DNA of 64,000 nucleotides, from assembly GCA_905250025.1 (NCBI GenBank), contig CAJNOJ010000256.1, forward strand, positions 1 to 64,000, written 5' to 3'. Of this stretch, positions 19,872-32,214 are shown piece by piece (the stretch's first letter is position 1; every line of letters starts with the position of its first letter). The notes under the pieces are model-generated. The model had not been told where the DNA came from. It was given only the letters and a program-made list of their open reading frames with translations, and did no database searches. The stretch is from Adineta ricciae. Its lineage: Eukaryota > Rotifera > Eurotatoria > Adinetida > Adinetidae. Position numbers and translations under genes: made by a program.

Positions 19872-20242
19872 GTGCGCAATTTTCTGCGTTACTCAGGAAT
19901 GGTGTAAAGTCCTGTACATTGTGAGCCTGTCTGCGGGTTTCTGGAGTGATATATATCAACAAGAACAAAGAAAGTATGGTATCGAAGATAATATTCCTTC
20001 TCGAAAAACAGACGAAAGAGAGGTCTGGAACAATCGATGAACAGAGAGATGAGGAGGAATGTATTCAGACGTGACACAGTAGAGAGGAAGAGAGAGAAAC
20101 AGTAACGAGAGTACTCATCATCGTTGATGTATATCGATTTCTTAGATAAAAGAATGTTCGATTGTCTTTCTCGGTTTTATCTCACTGGTATTAATGTAAA
20201 TAGTAATGCAAGAGCATGCGAAGCAGAAGAACATATATATAT

Positions 20243-20380
20243 GTCGCAGTACAAATTAAAATTCAGGACAATTTAAAATTGTCGTAGGAATAATTAAAAT
20301 TTTTACACAGACATTTTAATTTTTCCTAGGCAAGTCTAGGACAATTTTAAATTGTCCTGAATTTTAATTTTTCCTGCGAC
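20243..20380. mobile_element. 138-bp MITE, present in B only
   Basis: The ends are inverted: GTCGCAG...AAATTAAAATTCAGGACAAT on the left and its reverse complement on the right, with about 45 matching positions per arm and a short unique middle. It sits within an AT dinucleotide run. The homologous A stretch (about 21890-21912) has the same flanks and AT run but no insert, so this is a clean filled/empty pair. It is too short to encode anything. The superfamily is not certain; insertion in TA repeats fits a TA-targeting family. Confidence 0.8.
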
Positions 20381-20665
20381 ATATATATATATATATATAT
20401 ATGTTTATTTATTTAAATACGCAGACTAAGTCGTCGTTGTTGTTTGTTTGATACATTTTTATTTTGTTGCGTTCGCACGGTATAACGATTCTTTCGTAAG
20501 CGAGGTGTGGGTGAGTGAAGTCGTAGAAGTTTGAAAGTTTAAAACGAAGAAGGTTTAATACTCGAATCGAGTTAACGATTTCTACACTGCTCGACTATCT
20601 TACTTCCTTCTATGTCGATGTGAAGCTATTGACATGATGTTATAGCTTCACATAGATTATGTATA

Positions 20666-20792
20666 TAGGGTATGTCAAAATTGTAGACCCCCCTTTGTGA
20701 TTGTTTTTTTACTATGAAAACGAATAGTTAGATCAAATGTAAATAGTGATTTTGATAGCTCTCGAAGTTCTCTATCGAATCGAATATATTGT
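20666..20792. mobile_element. Left end of a long-TIR DNA transposon (B only)
   Basis: Beginning TAGGGTATGTCAAAATT after a TA target duplication (664-665), this 127-bp stretch is the reverse complement of 32088-32214 with two mismatches. The rest is lost at the N at 20793. Its left flank ends ...ATTATGTATA, which continues directly into TTCAATGACG at the empty A site (22165-22185). Thus the piece here and the one ending at 32214 are the two ends of one insertion. A TA duplication and a TAGGG terminus suggest Tc1/mariner-like transposition. Confidence 0.75.
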
Positions 20793-20793
20793 N

Positions 20794-21416
20794 TGTGCAA
20801 CTTCGATGCCATAAACTACATCGAATTTTTGTTTTCTAGCATTAAAAATAATCCAATGTTTAAAATGGATTTTCCGATTTGCCAGATGGCCGCCTAGCTT
20901 TTCACTGATAGCCAATTCGACAAATCCTTGACACGATGAATCCTTGATGTTTAGACCTTTCGCCAAATCAGATAATTCCAAGATAACGTCACGTGAGAAA
21001 TCATGTTGAAATGTCAGCTGATAATGAATTATTTTGTGATACAGTTCTTCATCTATAAGTTCAACTAGCACTTCACGACAATCCTCCTGTTTTAATTGGT
21101 CTGTTATTTTTGTTCGTAATTGTTCAAGAGTTAGTAGAGCAGTTTTCCCGTCCCTTTCTTCATAAAGTGGCGTCTCCATAAGTGTTTGAAAAAATTTTAC
21201 AGCGATCTTCCCATTTATGAAGCCTTTACCAAACCAAATGAGTGGACATAAAGCTTCATCAAAGTCCTTTGAATGTTTTGGCATAATGGATTCGTCCATC
21301 AGAATAGTATCAATCCAAAAGCCAGAATTACCCATACCAAGTAAATGGGTATGTAGATCATACAGGAAAGGCTGTTCTTTCAAGATCATTGCCAAAGATT
21401 TTGTACCTTCACTCAT
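20794..21416 (-). CDS. Deaminase-like protein, N-terminal part, copy A
   Basis: Haplotype A counterpart of the first 207 codons of the gene at 16418-19756, starting MSEGTKSLAMILKEQP and including the metal site DLHTHLLGMG. It breaks off at the N at 20793 within the GIEVA region. Together with 7715-8794 it represents the A allele, with the middle missing from this scaffold. The substitutions relative to B are scattered and leave the frame open, so the A allele is probably intact in the organism. Confidence 0.8.
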
Positions 21417-22617
21417 ATATAATAAGGTCTCTGTCGTAGTTTACAGCGAATCGAGTTCGTGAATAATCTGAAGCAAATTTTCAGTAGTAAAGAGAAAACA
21501 ATAAAAGAATTTTCCAATTTATACTTATATAGTGCGCAATTTTCTGCGTTACTCAGGAATGGTGTAAAGTCCTATACATTGTGAGCCTGTCTGCGGGGTT
21601 CTGGAGTGATATATATCAACAAGAACAAAGAAAGTATGGTATCGAAGATAATATTCCTTCTCGAAAAACAAACGAAAGAGAGGTCTGGAACAATCCATGA
21701 ACAGAAAGATGAGGAGGAATGTATTCAGACGTGACACAGTAGAGAGGAAGAGAGAGAAACAGTAACGAGAGCACTCATCATCGTTGATGTATATCGATTT
21801 CTTAGATAAAAAAATGTTCGATTGTCTTTCTCGGTTTTATCTCATTGGTATTAATGTAAATAGTAATGCAAGAGCATGCGAAGCAGAAGAACACACATAT
21901 ATATATATGTTTATTTATTTAAATACGCAGACTACGTCGTTGTTGTTTGTTTGATATGTTTTTATTTCGTTGCGTTCGCGCAGTATAACGATTCTTTCGT
22001 AAGTGGGGTATGGGTGAGTGAAGTCGTGGAAGTTTGAAAGTTTAAAACGAAAAAGGTTTAATACTCGAATCGAGTTAACGATTTCTACACTAGTCCTTAG
22101 ACCCAGACTATCTTACTTACTTATATGTCGATGTGAAGCTATTATCATGATGTTAACCTCACATCGATTATGTATATTCAATGACGTCAGTTGTTTTTTT
22201 CAAATAATATCTGATTGCATAAATCAATCAAGCGTGCTATGTAATACATGGTTTGATAAGATGCATATATATTTCTATATATGAATATTTTTCGTATACA
22301 ACGTTTTCGCCGAGCAATACCATAACTGACATAGGTTTTAGAGGAAAATATTAGTCGAATGGGAGCCCAGAACCAAATGAACATAATTCGCTAATTTCTT
22401 GTGAACATAGCGATTTTAATCAAATGTGTTCGAGATTCTGAAAAATAATGATGGCTTTAACTTTTATCTTATTATTTAGTCGTATCTTAGCTCATATCCG
22501 TAGCAACTGCTTCACTTGCATCGAGTTCGGTTGAAGATAATGAGTAGTTCATTTGACTGAAACGTACTCTTCGCATCTTTCTGCAAATGAATATGTTAAT
22601 TACAGTAAATAGATATA
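21417..22617. other. Intergenic, haplotype A, with two empty transposon sites
   Basis: Corresponds to 19757-20665 in B and then to the sequence beyond 32214. It lacks the MITE (empty at about 21890-21912) and the long-TIR element (empty TA near 22175). No clear gene is seen. A minus-strand frame at 22487-22687, preserved at 32530-32730, ends DASEAVATDMS and is preceded by a plausible acceptor, so a terminal exon of an unrecognised gene is possible. Confidence 0.45.
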
Positions 22618-23761
22618 TTGATTTTAGCCAAAGATGATTTTTGTTTGGTACAAACAAGAATAGTTCAAATGGGGTACTGTACCCCAAAAACGGGCACGGA
22701 TGGCAGCCCTGCTACGAAACTAAAAACTCTTTTAAATAAAGCTAAACCTTCTATTCAATACGAAGTGTGCAAGAAAAAACCTCAACCAACAAGTGAATTT
22801 CTTAAGTTTGCGAAAGAAGCTGAAGAACTTATGCAATTATCAAATTTAACCTTTCCTACCGCTCTTGGTATATCTCATGAGTCCTTCTCGCAATCTACAC
22901 CTACATCTATCGTTCCTTCGTATTCTGCTTCTCAGAATAATTACCCTTATACAAATTCTCGTAACTCTAATCATAGGAACCAAAGTTCGAACAGTCGCAA
23001 CTATTCTCCTCAACGACGAAGTTTTCCTTCTCAATCTAGAGCTTTTTTCTCATTCATCAGCTCTATCATCACAAAATCGGTCGACTCCTGGTACCACCTT
23101 TTCACAACAATCTCAACCACGTAATTCAGCCCCTACGCATGCTACTAGTAATCGTCCTAGCCCTCGTATAACAAACTCGAATACTAACAATATCACGCCT
23201 CCTCGGCAACCTACTGTTAATGTTATTGATCTCCCTCAGTCAGCTAACCACGTTGATCTTCTATCACATGAACTCTCATCCATTCTCCGTAGTCGTTGTA
23301 ATCAACTTGGACATGAGGCTTCGGTCTGTTCAAGTTTCTAGACCCGTAGGAGACATCGATAGACGGTGTTATCTCGGGAAATGTTTTTTTCAAAATCTTC
23401 CCTAATTTATTTCAGTGCTTATGTCAATCAACTGTCTACGCCAATTCTACTTGATACCGGAGCAACTACAACTTTCATTCATAAACATGTATTAGAACAA
23501 TTTCCCCATTATCAGATGATTGACAGCATCCATTCTTCTTTCGTTTTAGCTGATGGAGTCGCACCTTTTCATGTATCAGGCACGGTTTTTCTAACTCTTC
23601 AATTTGCTCACATGATAACTACAGTAACCGCTCAGATAGCTGATAATCTATGTACCAGTATGATTTTAAGCATGAATTATATAAATCAGTATATCATTGT
23701 AATGTATTACAGATGTTTCTTGACTTTCATTGAAATTCTTCATGAGCAAATTCTATGTTAA
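22618..23761 (+). mobile_element. Fossil gag-protease stretch of an LTR-type retroelement, copy A
   Basis: A capsid/gag-like polar region rich in Ser, Asn, Arg and Pro is followed by an aspartic-protease core containing LLDTGATTTFIHKHV, then a segment resembling the end of a retropepsin. The arrangement is that of Ty3/gypsy-type elements. No reverse transcriptase, integrase or flanking LTR is visible before the AKR gene begins at 23897. It is broken, with a few interruptions. The same remnant at the same position in B shows that it entered before the two haplotypes separated. Confidence 0.6.
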
Positions 23762-23896
23762 TAAGTTTTTCAAAGGAATACACTGATATCATACGCCATC
23801 TTTCGAAGATGCTTATGATAGGAGAAATGCTAGCTACTTTCTGGTCAGCGACGATGAAGCAAATTTTGCCTTGTTTCCAGTAGCATATCAGCACGT

Positions 23897-24850
23897 ATGA
23901 TGTCGAAAGTAAAGAGAGTATTTGGTACTGCCACTTTTAACAAAAATGGGCCTGGATTTAAAACAAAAGAAGAACTATCCAAAGTTCTTAGTTTTCTTAA
24001 AGCAGATGGAATCGATGAACTCGATACAGCAAGAAGATATGGAGATGGAACTAGTGAGGAATTACTTGGTGAAACGCCAGATTTCGAAGGATTTAGTGTT
24101 GCCACGAAAGCAAGTCCGTATGTGAACAAACTGACGAAAGAAAATACAATTACACAATGCGAGACAAGTTTAAAAGTATTGAAACGATCTTCGGTTGACA
24201 TCTTCTATATTCATGTACCAGATCGTTCGACTCCGTTTGAAGAGACGGCCGAAGCAATACATGAACTTTACCAACGCGGATGTTTTAAAAGATTTGGTCT
24301 ATCAAATCTTACTGCTGAAGAAGTCCAACGAATGTACGACATTTGCAAACAGAATAATTATGTCCTTCCATCGGTGTATCAAGGAAATTACAATTTGATG
24401 ACGCGAAAGAATGAACAAGAATTATTTCCATTATTGAGAAAATTAGGAATGAAATTTTATGCCTATTCACCACTTGCCGGAGGCTTCTTGATTAAAACAC
24501 CAGACCAAATTAAAAATGCTCAGGTTAATTCACGATTTGATGTTTCTACTCGCTATGGTCAATTATATTCCAGTTTGTATTGCAAAGATAGTCTCTTCTT
24601 AGCTTTAGAGAAATTCCAAAATAGTTGCAAGGAGTCCAATATTAAACCTTCTGAAGTTTGTTTTTCCTGGCTTCTGAATCATTCGGCATTGGAAGAAGGA
24701 GATGCAATCATTTTGGGCGCATCCAACATGCAACAACTTCAAGAGAATCTGAGCGATTCAAAAGCAGCTCCATTAAATGTGGATATGATTCAAATATTGA
24801 ATGATTTGTGGAACATAGTCAAAGACGAAGCTCCGGCATATCATGTCTAA
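23897..24850 (+). CDS. Aldo-keto reductase, AKR7 (aflatoxin aldehyde reductase) type, copy A
   Basis: A 317-residue cytosolic NADPH-dependent reductase expected to reduce reactive aldehydes to alcohols. Typical AKR sites are in order: LDTARRYGDG (Asp43, catalytic Tyr48), ATKASP (catalytic Lys), DIFYIHVPDRSTPFEET (His; AKR7 enzymes read FYLHAPDHGTPVEET) and the substrate/cofactor blocks FGLSN, VYQGNYN and YSPLAGGFL. Length and block spacing match AKR7 and no intron is needed. It lies just downstream of the fossil retroelement, so its promoter may include remnant sequence. A potassium-channel beta-like AKR is less likely given the AKR7-like blocks. Confidence 0.88.
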   Translation: MMSKVKRVFGTATFNKNGPGFKTKEELSKVLSFLKADGIDELDTARRYGDGTSEELLGETPDFEGFSVATKASPYVNKLTKENTITQCETSLKVLKRSSVDIFYIHVPDRSTPFEETAEAIHELYQRGCFKRFGLSNLTAEEVQRMYDICKQNNYVLPSVYQGNYNLMTRKNEQELFPLLRKLGMKFYAYSPLAGGFLIKTPDQIKNAQVNSRFDVSTRYGQLYSSLYCKDSLFLALEKFQNSCKESNIKPSEVCFSWLLNHSALEEGDAIILGASNMQQLQENLSDSKAAPLNVDMIQILNDLWNIVKDEAPAYHV

Positions 24851-25334
24851 GCTATTAAACAATCACTGCAACATGTGCCACGTGACATATTTCTTTTTGT
24901 TACTTTTTTAATATGCGTGATAGAATAAAAATGCTTTTTTTTTCTGTCCGTGCCTACTCTTTGGTCTTGCAGGCACTGGAAAACGAGAAATCTGAGTTCG
25001 ATATCAAGTTTTTACAGTTGTTTCTGTGTAGTTAACTCGCTAATGTTGTAAGATGATCACATTTTAACCGATGTTTACTATTCTATCATCCTCAAATAAT
25101 CGAATACAGGTTGAACATTCATAGACCTTTAGACAAGGAAGAAGAATGCTACAATATGCTCCACGTCGATAATTCTCTTATCGCGTCCAAAGTGTTTCTG
25201 AACACGCATAAAGTCATACCATTATCCTCAAGACCGTTACATTGATCACACACTGTTATATTGGATGCAGCCAATAAACTTGCTGCGGTTTAGTTTATTG
25301 ATAAAAATATCCATCAAACCAAAACAACAAAATT
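24851..25334. other. Intergenic between AKR and astacin genes, copy A
   Basis: Contains the AKR 3' side (AATAAAA near 24926) and the convergent astacin 3' side. No gene is seen. The B copy (35112-35618) has a small extra stretch near 35470-35500. Confidence 0.5.
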
Positions 25335-26425
<1,091 letters not shown>

Positions 26426-26837
26426 AAAACGTCGATCTCAATCGAATGAAAATATTAATTTTGATGTTTGTCGCTTCCAAACCGTTCTTGGTTGACTTTA
26501 TATACCAGCTAAACGAATCTCATATTACACAATTATAGTACGAGATTAACACTACTGCTGCATCATCAAAAACAAAGAAAACTGTGATCGAAACACCTAC
26601 ATACACAAAGGGAAATATCAGATCCGTTTTTTTTTAATTGAATGAAAACAAAAAAATAAAGAGGCATATCAGGTCTACCAAAGGCATAACTTTCCCCGAC
26701 GAGGCTTTATTATAATCATCAGCTTTCGATTGTGGTTCGTCACTCTCTTTTACATACGTTTATTCCATGATCAAATCACCAAAAAATAAGAAATCACTTT
26801 ATCGAAATGAAAAATTTAAAACATATCAAGAGGAAAA
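26426..26837. other. Intergenic, upstream of astacin and downstream of acyl-CoA oxidase
   Basis: No gene. A TATA-like TTTATATACC (plus-strand orientation, near 26500) lies about 75 bases upstream of the astacin start and recurs in B near 36790. Confidence 0.4.
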
Positions 26838-29445
26838 CTAAAGTTTCGAGAGTGTCCCTTGTTTTATTGCTTTCCAAACAGGAGGAACCTAAGTGAACAC
26901 GGCACGTACTTTCACACTATTCAAAGTCAATGTGTCCTACCTTTTGTTGATTGGCTGGATTAAGTCGAGCACGTTCCATTAAAGCTTCATATGCTTGCCC
27001 ATCGTATCGTCCCAAACAAGAGTCTAAATCAAGAAAGAACGCATAAATCAGCCAAGAAACAAGAGAAACTGTAAGGGTTACCAAGTTCCACATCGTGAAA
27101 ATCGAATGCATCAACTAGTGGAACAAGATTCGGACGAAGTCGTGTATACAAATCCGGTAATAAACGGTTTTCAAGTTCATAGATTTGCTCGGCCGTCAGA
27201 AGATTCAACTGAAAATCGAATGAAAGTGTATGGGGTGAGAGAAGCAAGGTATAGATACTCGAATAAAATCCTTTGACTCATTGCGTAACGTATGAATCGC
27301 AAAGACATAAAAAAGTTGTTCGAGAATCACTGAGAATTCCAGATGGTGAGCAGCTTTATTCACTTGTTCCAAGAATGATCGCATTAAGTATGTTTCCACA
27401 TGCGCCTAGAAAAAAAAGAACATGATAATCATGCCGATTAAACAAATAATTGCTCGTATAACCTTAGCCAACTGTACTAGTTGAATAGAATTCTTCAAAA
27501 ATGTTGCATACGGAGATAGTGATGATTCAAACATCTGTGCCAACGCTTCTTTTGCCAATCTACATTGAATACAGGTAGACAAGAAAAGATCTGCTAACAG
27601 TTTCATATTTACAATTGTGCACGACTTTCGAAAAGATGACAGTAATCGTCAAGGTTGATCATCGTCTTTCCAGACCATAATTTTGCTCGCAGATAAGTCG
27701 TAGACGCGTCAACACCTTTCTCGCTGTCTTCTTCCACACGTTGAATCATTTTCAAGATATATCTAGATTCATCCATCAGTTCAAAACGAATGAAAATGCA
27801 AAAGTCAAACCTTGCTGTCTGTTGATACAGCACAACAGTGTCACCTTCAGCACTCGATGACGCATCAAGGAAATTTCGTATTCCAATAATGCCACTTGCG
27901 AATAAAAATCCATGGCCACCACATGATACACGGCAGTTTTGAGTTAATCGTTCACCAACTGACGATGTATATGCTTTCAAACCAGAAGCTAATGCGTGAA
28001 GCTAAATATGTAAAATCGGTTACGAGAGTGAATCTATGAGATTATTCTCTCTACTTCTGGTAGTTGGCGGAAAAACATCGTTTCATTTGTTTTTAAATCG
28101 TTGAAATAATTATTCAAATTTAAAAAGGTGACGAGAAAAGCATAGGCTGATGCTAAACATGGAACAAGCTTTTCTTGTTGTAACGGATAGTCAAGTATGC
28201 GTGTTTCATTTCTAGGTATATGAATGAACGTAGTTAAATTATTCTATTCGTCAAATAGAGCATACCCTTGTGGATTGGATCCTTGGAACCGAACAGCAGA
28301 GTAGCGCATAGCAATGGTAATAGCTTGAGCAAGCGATACGGAAAATGAATAGCTAAGATGGATACGCATATGAACCATTGCACCATACAAAACACGAGCA
28401 TCGCCGCAGCGATGAAAATTACCATCCCGATCGACCTGAAACGTATCTATGTCGTAGATAATACATTGATTTCTGTGAGAAAAATTTTACTTCAGCTGCT
28501 TTCATTAACATATTTGTGCGAGGAACACGTACATTGGTCAATCGTAGATAACCATTATCACCGGCACAATCATTGAATCTCGTACTTATCGCACCTGCTT
28601 CAACTCCTAAACGAGGAATTCGTTCATTTTCATTTCTTCATCGATGATGATGAACATGTAACGAACAACAACCTGGCAAGAGTTCGTGTGTATCCAAATC
28701 TCGGAGTTGCACTAAAAACATCTGATTTCCACACGGATGATTGCGATCAGGTGTATACAAATGTGCCATAAGAAGCGCATAATTTGCTGAACGTGCCAAT
28801 GCTCCCGGCCAAAACTTTGTCGATGTCAATGTCGGTGTATTAAATATGAACGAATCTGTTTCTCGATCAAAAATCGCTTCCGTTTCTAGTCGTCGCAAAT
28901 CTGTTCCATGACCAAGTTCAGTTTGGGTATAGGCAGTTGTCATGCGATAGGACTTGACCAATGGTAAAAACTTTCGCTTTTGTTCTTCATTCGACATCGT
29001 TTCGATCGCATATGTACACATCACCGCATGAATATAGAATGCAAATCGTCCACTAGAAAATATATGTAAAAACCATTGACGATGTTTATCATTGGTGATT
29101 TTTAGACGGTTGGCTTCTTCGATCGCTAGTAGACTTTTACGGATCACTAACGAATAGTATTCGTCAGCGTTAAGGTATTCAAATGGTAAATGTGTTTGAT
29201 GAATCGGATGAGCAAGAGCTAAACGAACTGAAAAGAAAAAAATCATTATGAAGAAAAGACAGATGAATTTGTACGAAACTGATTTCTCGTCGAGCGTTAA
29301 TTTCATAATAATTATCTGATTGACCAAACATAAACTGGGTGAATTTTTCAACATTAAATGTTGCAGATTGTCGTTCTTCTAATAGATGAACATTTTTTGT
29401 ATCATTGATTTCATAATGTGGTTTAGCGACAGAAGATTCATCCAT
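26838..29445 (-). CDS. Peroxisomal acyl-CoA oxidase, copy A
   Basis: Twelve exons rebuild a 669-residue flavoenzyme, the first step of peroxisomal beta-oxidation (acyl-CoA + O2 to trans-2-enoyl-CoA + H2O2). Exons: 29280-29445, 28673-29227, 28491-28606, 28266-28435, 28055-28211, 27811-28001, 27613-27762, 27463-27559, 27259-27404, 27081-27208, 26941-27023, 26838-26888; total 2010 bases. Family blocks: TAYTQTELGHGTDLRRLETE, FNTPTLTSTKFWPGALARSA, ARVLYGAMVHMRI, LHALASGLKAYT, CRVSCGGHGFLFASG and LVDAFDFHD. The last small exon ends GTLSKL, a canonical PTS1 peroxisomal signal. Length is normal for ACOX. It lies head-to-head, at a distance, with the B-box gene. Confidence 0.92.
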
Positions 29446-30940
29446 GATGTATATTCTGATGTTCGAACTTGAATCAAGTATCCTAGTTCTTTTTGTTGTT
29501 GTTCGAGTGGCGAATAAAGTGTAACGATAAGCGAGAAAGAGAAAGAAAGAAAGAAAGAAAAGACGACCACGTGCAAACGATTAGAACAGAAAAAGAATGT
29601 TTATGTATTTCTGCAGGTGTGCATGTCAGCACAGGCGGCGTGCCAAATTATTCTCAGGGTAGAACCAGAACGATCTGTAGAATAGTTTTATGCTTCAAAC
29701 ACGCAGGAGAGAACAGCATAACGTGCGGATATTGATTGTTTGTGGAGCACAATTAGAGAAGATCATTTCGAAACGAAAAACTCCTTATCAAGGGTTAGAT
29801 ATAGGCATATTTTCAAATGAAATTCATGAATACGATTCGTTTCTTATACCGTATCCGACTGATCATGAGATTGATAAGGTGGCCACGAACGATTTCTTAG
29901 TGACTAAGGTTTTGGAAAGTTAAAAAAACAAATTCCATACATAAGTACTAGTAATGTCAAGATTGAGTGCCAAATATTCTCAATATTTATACTCATGTGG
30001 AACACGTGACGTCATAGTAAAAGGGAAACGACGTCCTACTTTATAGGTAAATATAGAACGGTGAACGCTATCCTACGGCATAGAAAAGAAAGAAAAATAG
30101 GTGCACGGATTTGTGATATGTTGGATTATTTGCCATTTTCTCAACGTTTCTCTCCATATGAGTCATTCTAGCAGTCTATAAGTGTGTAAAACAGAAATTT
30201 CATCATATCACCATGCGTCTTGTTTCATTCTAAACGCAATAAAAAACACAATCTATAAACTATTTTTTAGCTACCGATCGCCTAATTATCACAAGATGTA
30301 ACTACATGCACAGAACTCACTCTGTTCTTACACTTGCGTTCCGCCAATTCTACTTATATTTTTTCCGATGGTCTCCTTATCAGTGAACTCTACTATTACT
30401 CAGCAGTACCTTACCGCACAACTTTTTGCATCGTGGATAACTAAGCAACCCATCACTAGGAGACTCGTGAATATTCTCATATAGTAGTCATATATATGTG
30501 TTTGGTCTCTAATTCTGTGCAAACAGACACACAAACTATTCTTTTTGATCCAAGATAAATCTTCTATCATCGTAGACATGCACTCTCCAGCACACAATCA
30601 TCTGGGTGAAATCTCACCCAGGTTACCTTCACCCACATCCTAATACAATGCATATTCAAGCGGAGAATCTATTAATTTTACATAAAACCTATAGAAAATT
30701 TTGATTTATTCAGCATGAATCAGCAAAGATAATCTTTATTATTCATATAGAATGATGAAGAACTACGTCAAATAATGTCATTTTAACGTATACACGTTTT
30801 ATTTCATCATTTTCTTTCACTTATGATGTTATTTGATATACTGTAGTCTTACAGAAATATTTGTTTTTATTCGAATATATAAGAAAAAACATTTTTTTCA
30901 TTGTTAACTCATTTAAGTAAGATTTTTTATTCAAATCAAT
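29446..30940. other. Intergenic, acyl-CoA oxidase to B-box gene, copy A
   Basis: No gene recognised. It contains a short GAAA tract (near 29540) and a roughly 195-bp stretch (about 30455-30650) missing from B. A TATATAAG box at 30876-30883 precedes the B-box start by about 60 bases. Confidence 0.5.
30876..30883 (+). promoter_or_regulatory. Probable TATA box of the B-box/coiled-coil gene, copy A
   Basis: TATATAAG lies about 60 bases before the start codon. The same box is at 40957-40964 in B at the same distance. Confidence 0.45.
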
Positions 30941-31785
30941 ATGTCTCAATCATGTATTATTGAATCTTGCTGCTCTACATTAGGTATTCTATGTCATTGT
31001 TGTGATAAAACATTTTGTCCCGATCATCTGGACGAACATTATGAATCAATTAATGAACAATTAAAACCTTTAGTTGAGGAAATTAATCTTCTTAATGATC
31101 AAATAATGAATAAAACAAAAATGAAATTAATTGGAAATTGTCTTGATAAACTCAATCAATGGCGTAATGAATCGTATAAAACAATAAATCATTTTTATGA
31201 AAAAAAATGTCAAGAACTTGAAGAATATTATATGAAACATACAGAAAATCAACAAATAGAAATAAATGAAATTGAACCCAAACTCAACAAACTTATTCAT
31301 GAACAAAATACTACGGAAGAAGATATTAAATTATTGAAATCAACTATTGACATTCTTAAACAACAAATAAAAGAACTTCATCAAATATCTTATCATATTA
31401 ATATTCGTTCATTCGAATTAAATGAAAATTGTCTTTCTATTGAGCAAATTCAAACCAATGAAATTGATTTTACAGTTCTTTTATCTCCATTTAAAACAAT
31501 TGATTGTTCAAATTATAGTCGTTTAATATGTTCCAATGGTGAAAATATGTTATTAATGCATAAGAACTCCGAATTACATTTATTTAATAAAGAATGTACA
31601 ATTATAAAAAAGATTTTATGGAAAAATGGTTATATTCATCATGTATGTTGGTCATCAACTTTAGAGAAATTTATTTTAATCATTTTTAATAAAGGAATTT
31701 CTCTTACCGATGAAAATTTTCAATCCATTGAACAAATTAACATCGATCCTGAGAAAAAATGGCAGCTTTGTGCATGTTCGGAAAC
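30941..31785 (+). CDS. B-box-like zinc finger / coiled-coil / propeller protein, copy A N-terminal part
   Basis: 281 codons before the N at 31786; the C-terminal end of the same allele is at 56915-57087. Residues 5-33 have a Cys/His-rich knuckle (CCSTLGILCHCCDKTFCPDH, then HYE) like a minimal B-box. Next comes a Lys/Glu-rich coiled coil (about 40-155), then a region with short aromatic strands (ELHLFNKECTIIKKILWKNG, YIHHVCWSS) suggesting a WD/NHL-like propeller. It resembles a TRIM-like protein without a RING, a type common in bdelloids. The function is unknown; protein-protein scaffolding is a guess. Start chosen at the first ATG after the TATA box. Confidence 0.65.
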
Positions 31786-31786
31786 N

Positions 31787-31945
31787 TGCGACTCTGAGTC
31801 ACTCTCCAGTAAAAATTTATGACAATAACAAAAGTCGAAAATATCGTGTTTTTAGTCGATTTTCACGGTTTTTTCTCATTTTTTGGCTTTTTCCCGACTT
31901 TTGTTATTGTCATAAATTTTTACTGGAGAGTGACTCAGAGTCGCA
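31787..31945. repeat. Perfect 51-bp inverted repeat with 57-bp loop
   Basis: Left arm 31787-31837 begins TGCGACTCTGAGTCACTCTC; right arm 31895-31945 is its exact reverse complement. The loop is T-rich. It directly abuts the N at 31786. It may be a nested MITE, a fold-back centre of the surrounding transposon or an assembly fold-back. Confidence 0.85.
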
Positions 31946-32214
31946 GAACCACTTATTTTGCTCAGAATTCTGAGCTCTATCTGCTGGTTACATTCAAAAC
32001 AATATTTAAAAAACCGTTCGACAGGTCAAAAATGGAGCTTTTCGTATTTAGAAAAATGTTACATAACAAAGTTAACGTTGGAAGTCTACAATATATTCGA
32101 TTCGATAGAGAACTTCGAGAGCTATCAAAATCACTATTTACATTTGATCTAACTATTCGTTTTCATAGTAAAAAAACAATCACAAAGGGGGGTCTATAAT
32201 TTTGATATACCCTA
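31787..32214. mobile_element. Right end of the long-TIR DNA transposon (B)
   Basis: The terminal 127 bp (32088-32214) are the inverted copy of 20666-20792, ending ...CCCTA before the TA duplication (32215-32216) and the flank TTCAATGACG shared with the empty A site. The internal part (31946-32087) has no transposase I can recognise. At its inner edge is a perfect 51-bp inverted repeat (separate entry). It is probably a non-autonomous element, although the middle is missing between the two joins. Confidence 0.75.

Noticed and set aside
19889-20077. 62-codon minus-strand frame conserved before the deaminase gene in both haplotypes
   Set aside because: It lies upstream of the probable TATA box, has no motif, and low divergence between alleles is enough to keep so short a frame open.
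20381-20402. AT dinucleotide run as an independent regulatory element
   Set aside because: It is the simple-repeat target of the MITE and is also present, shorter, at the empty site.
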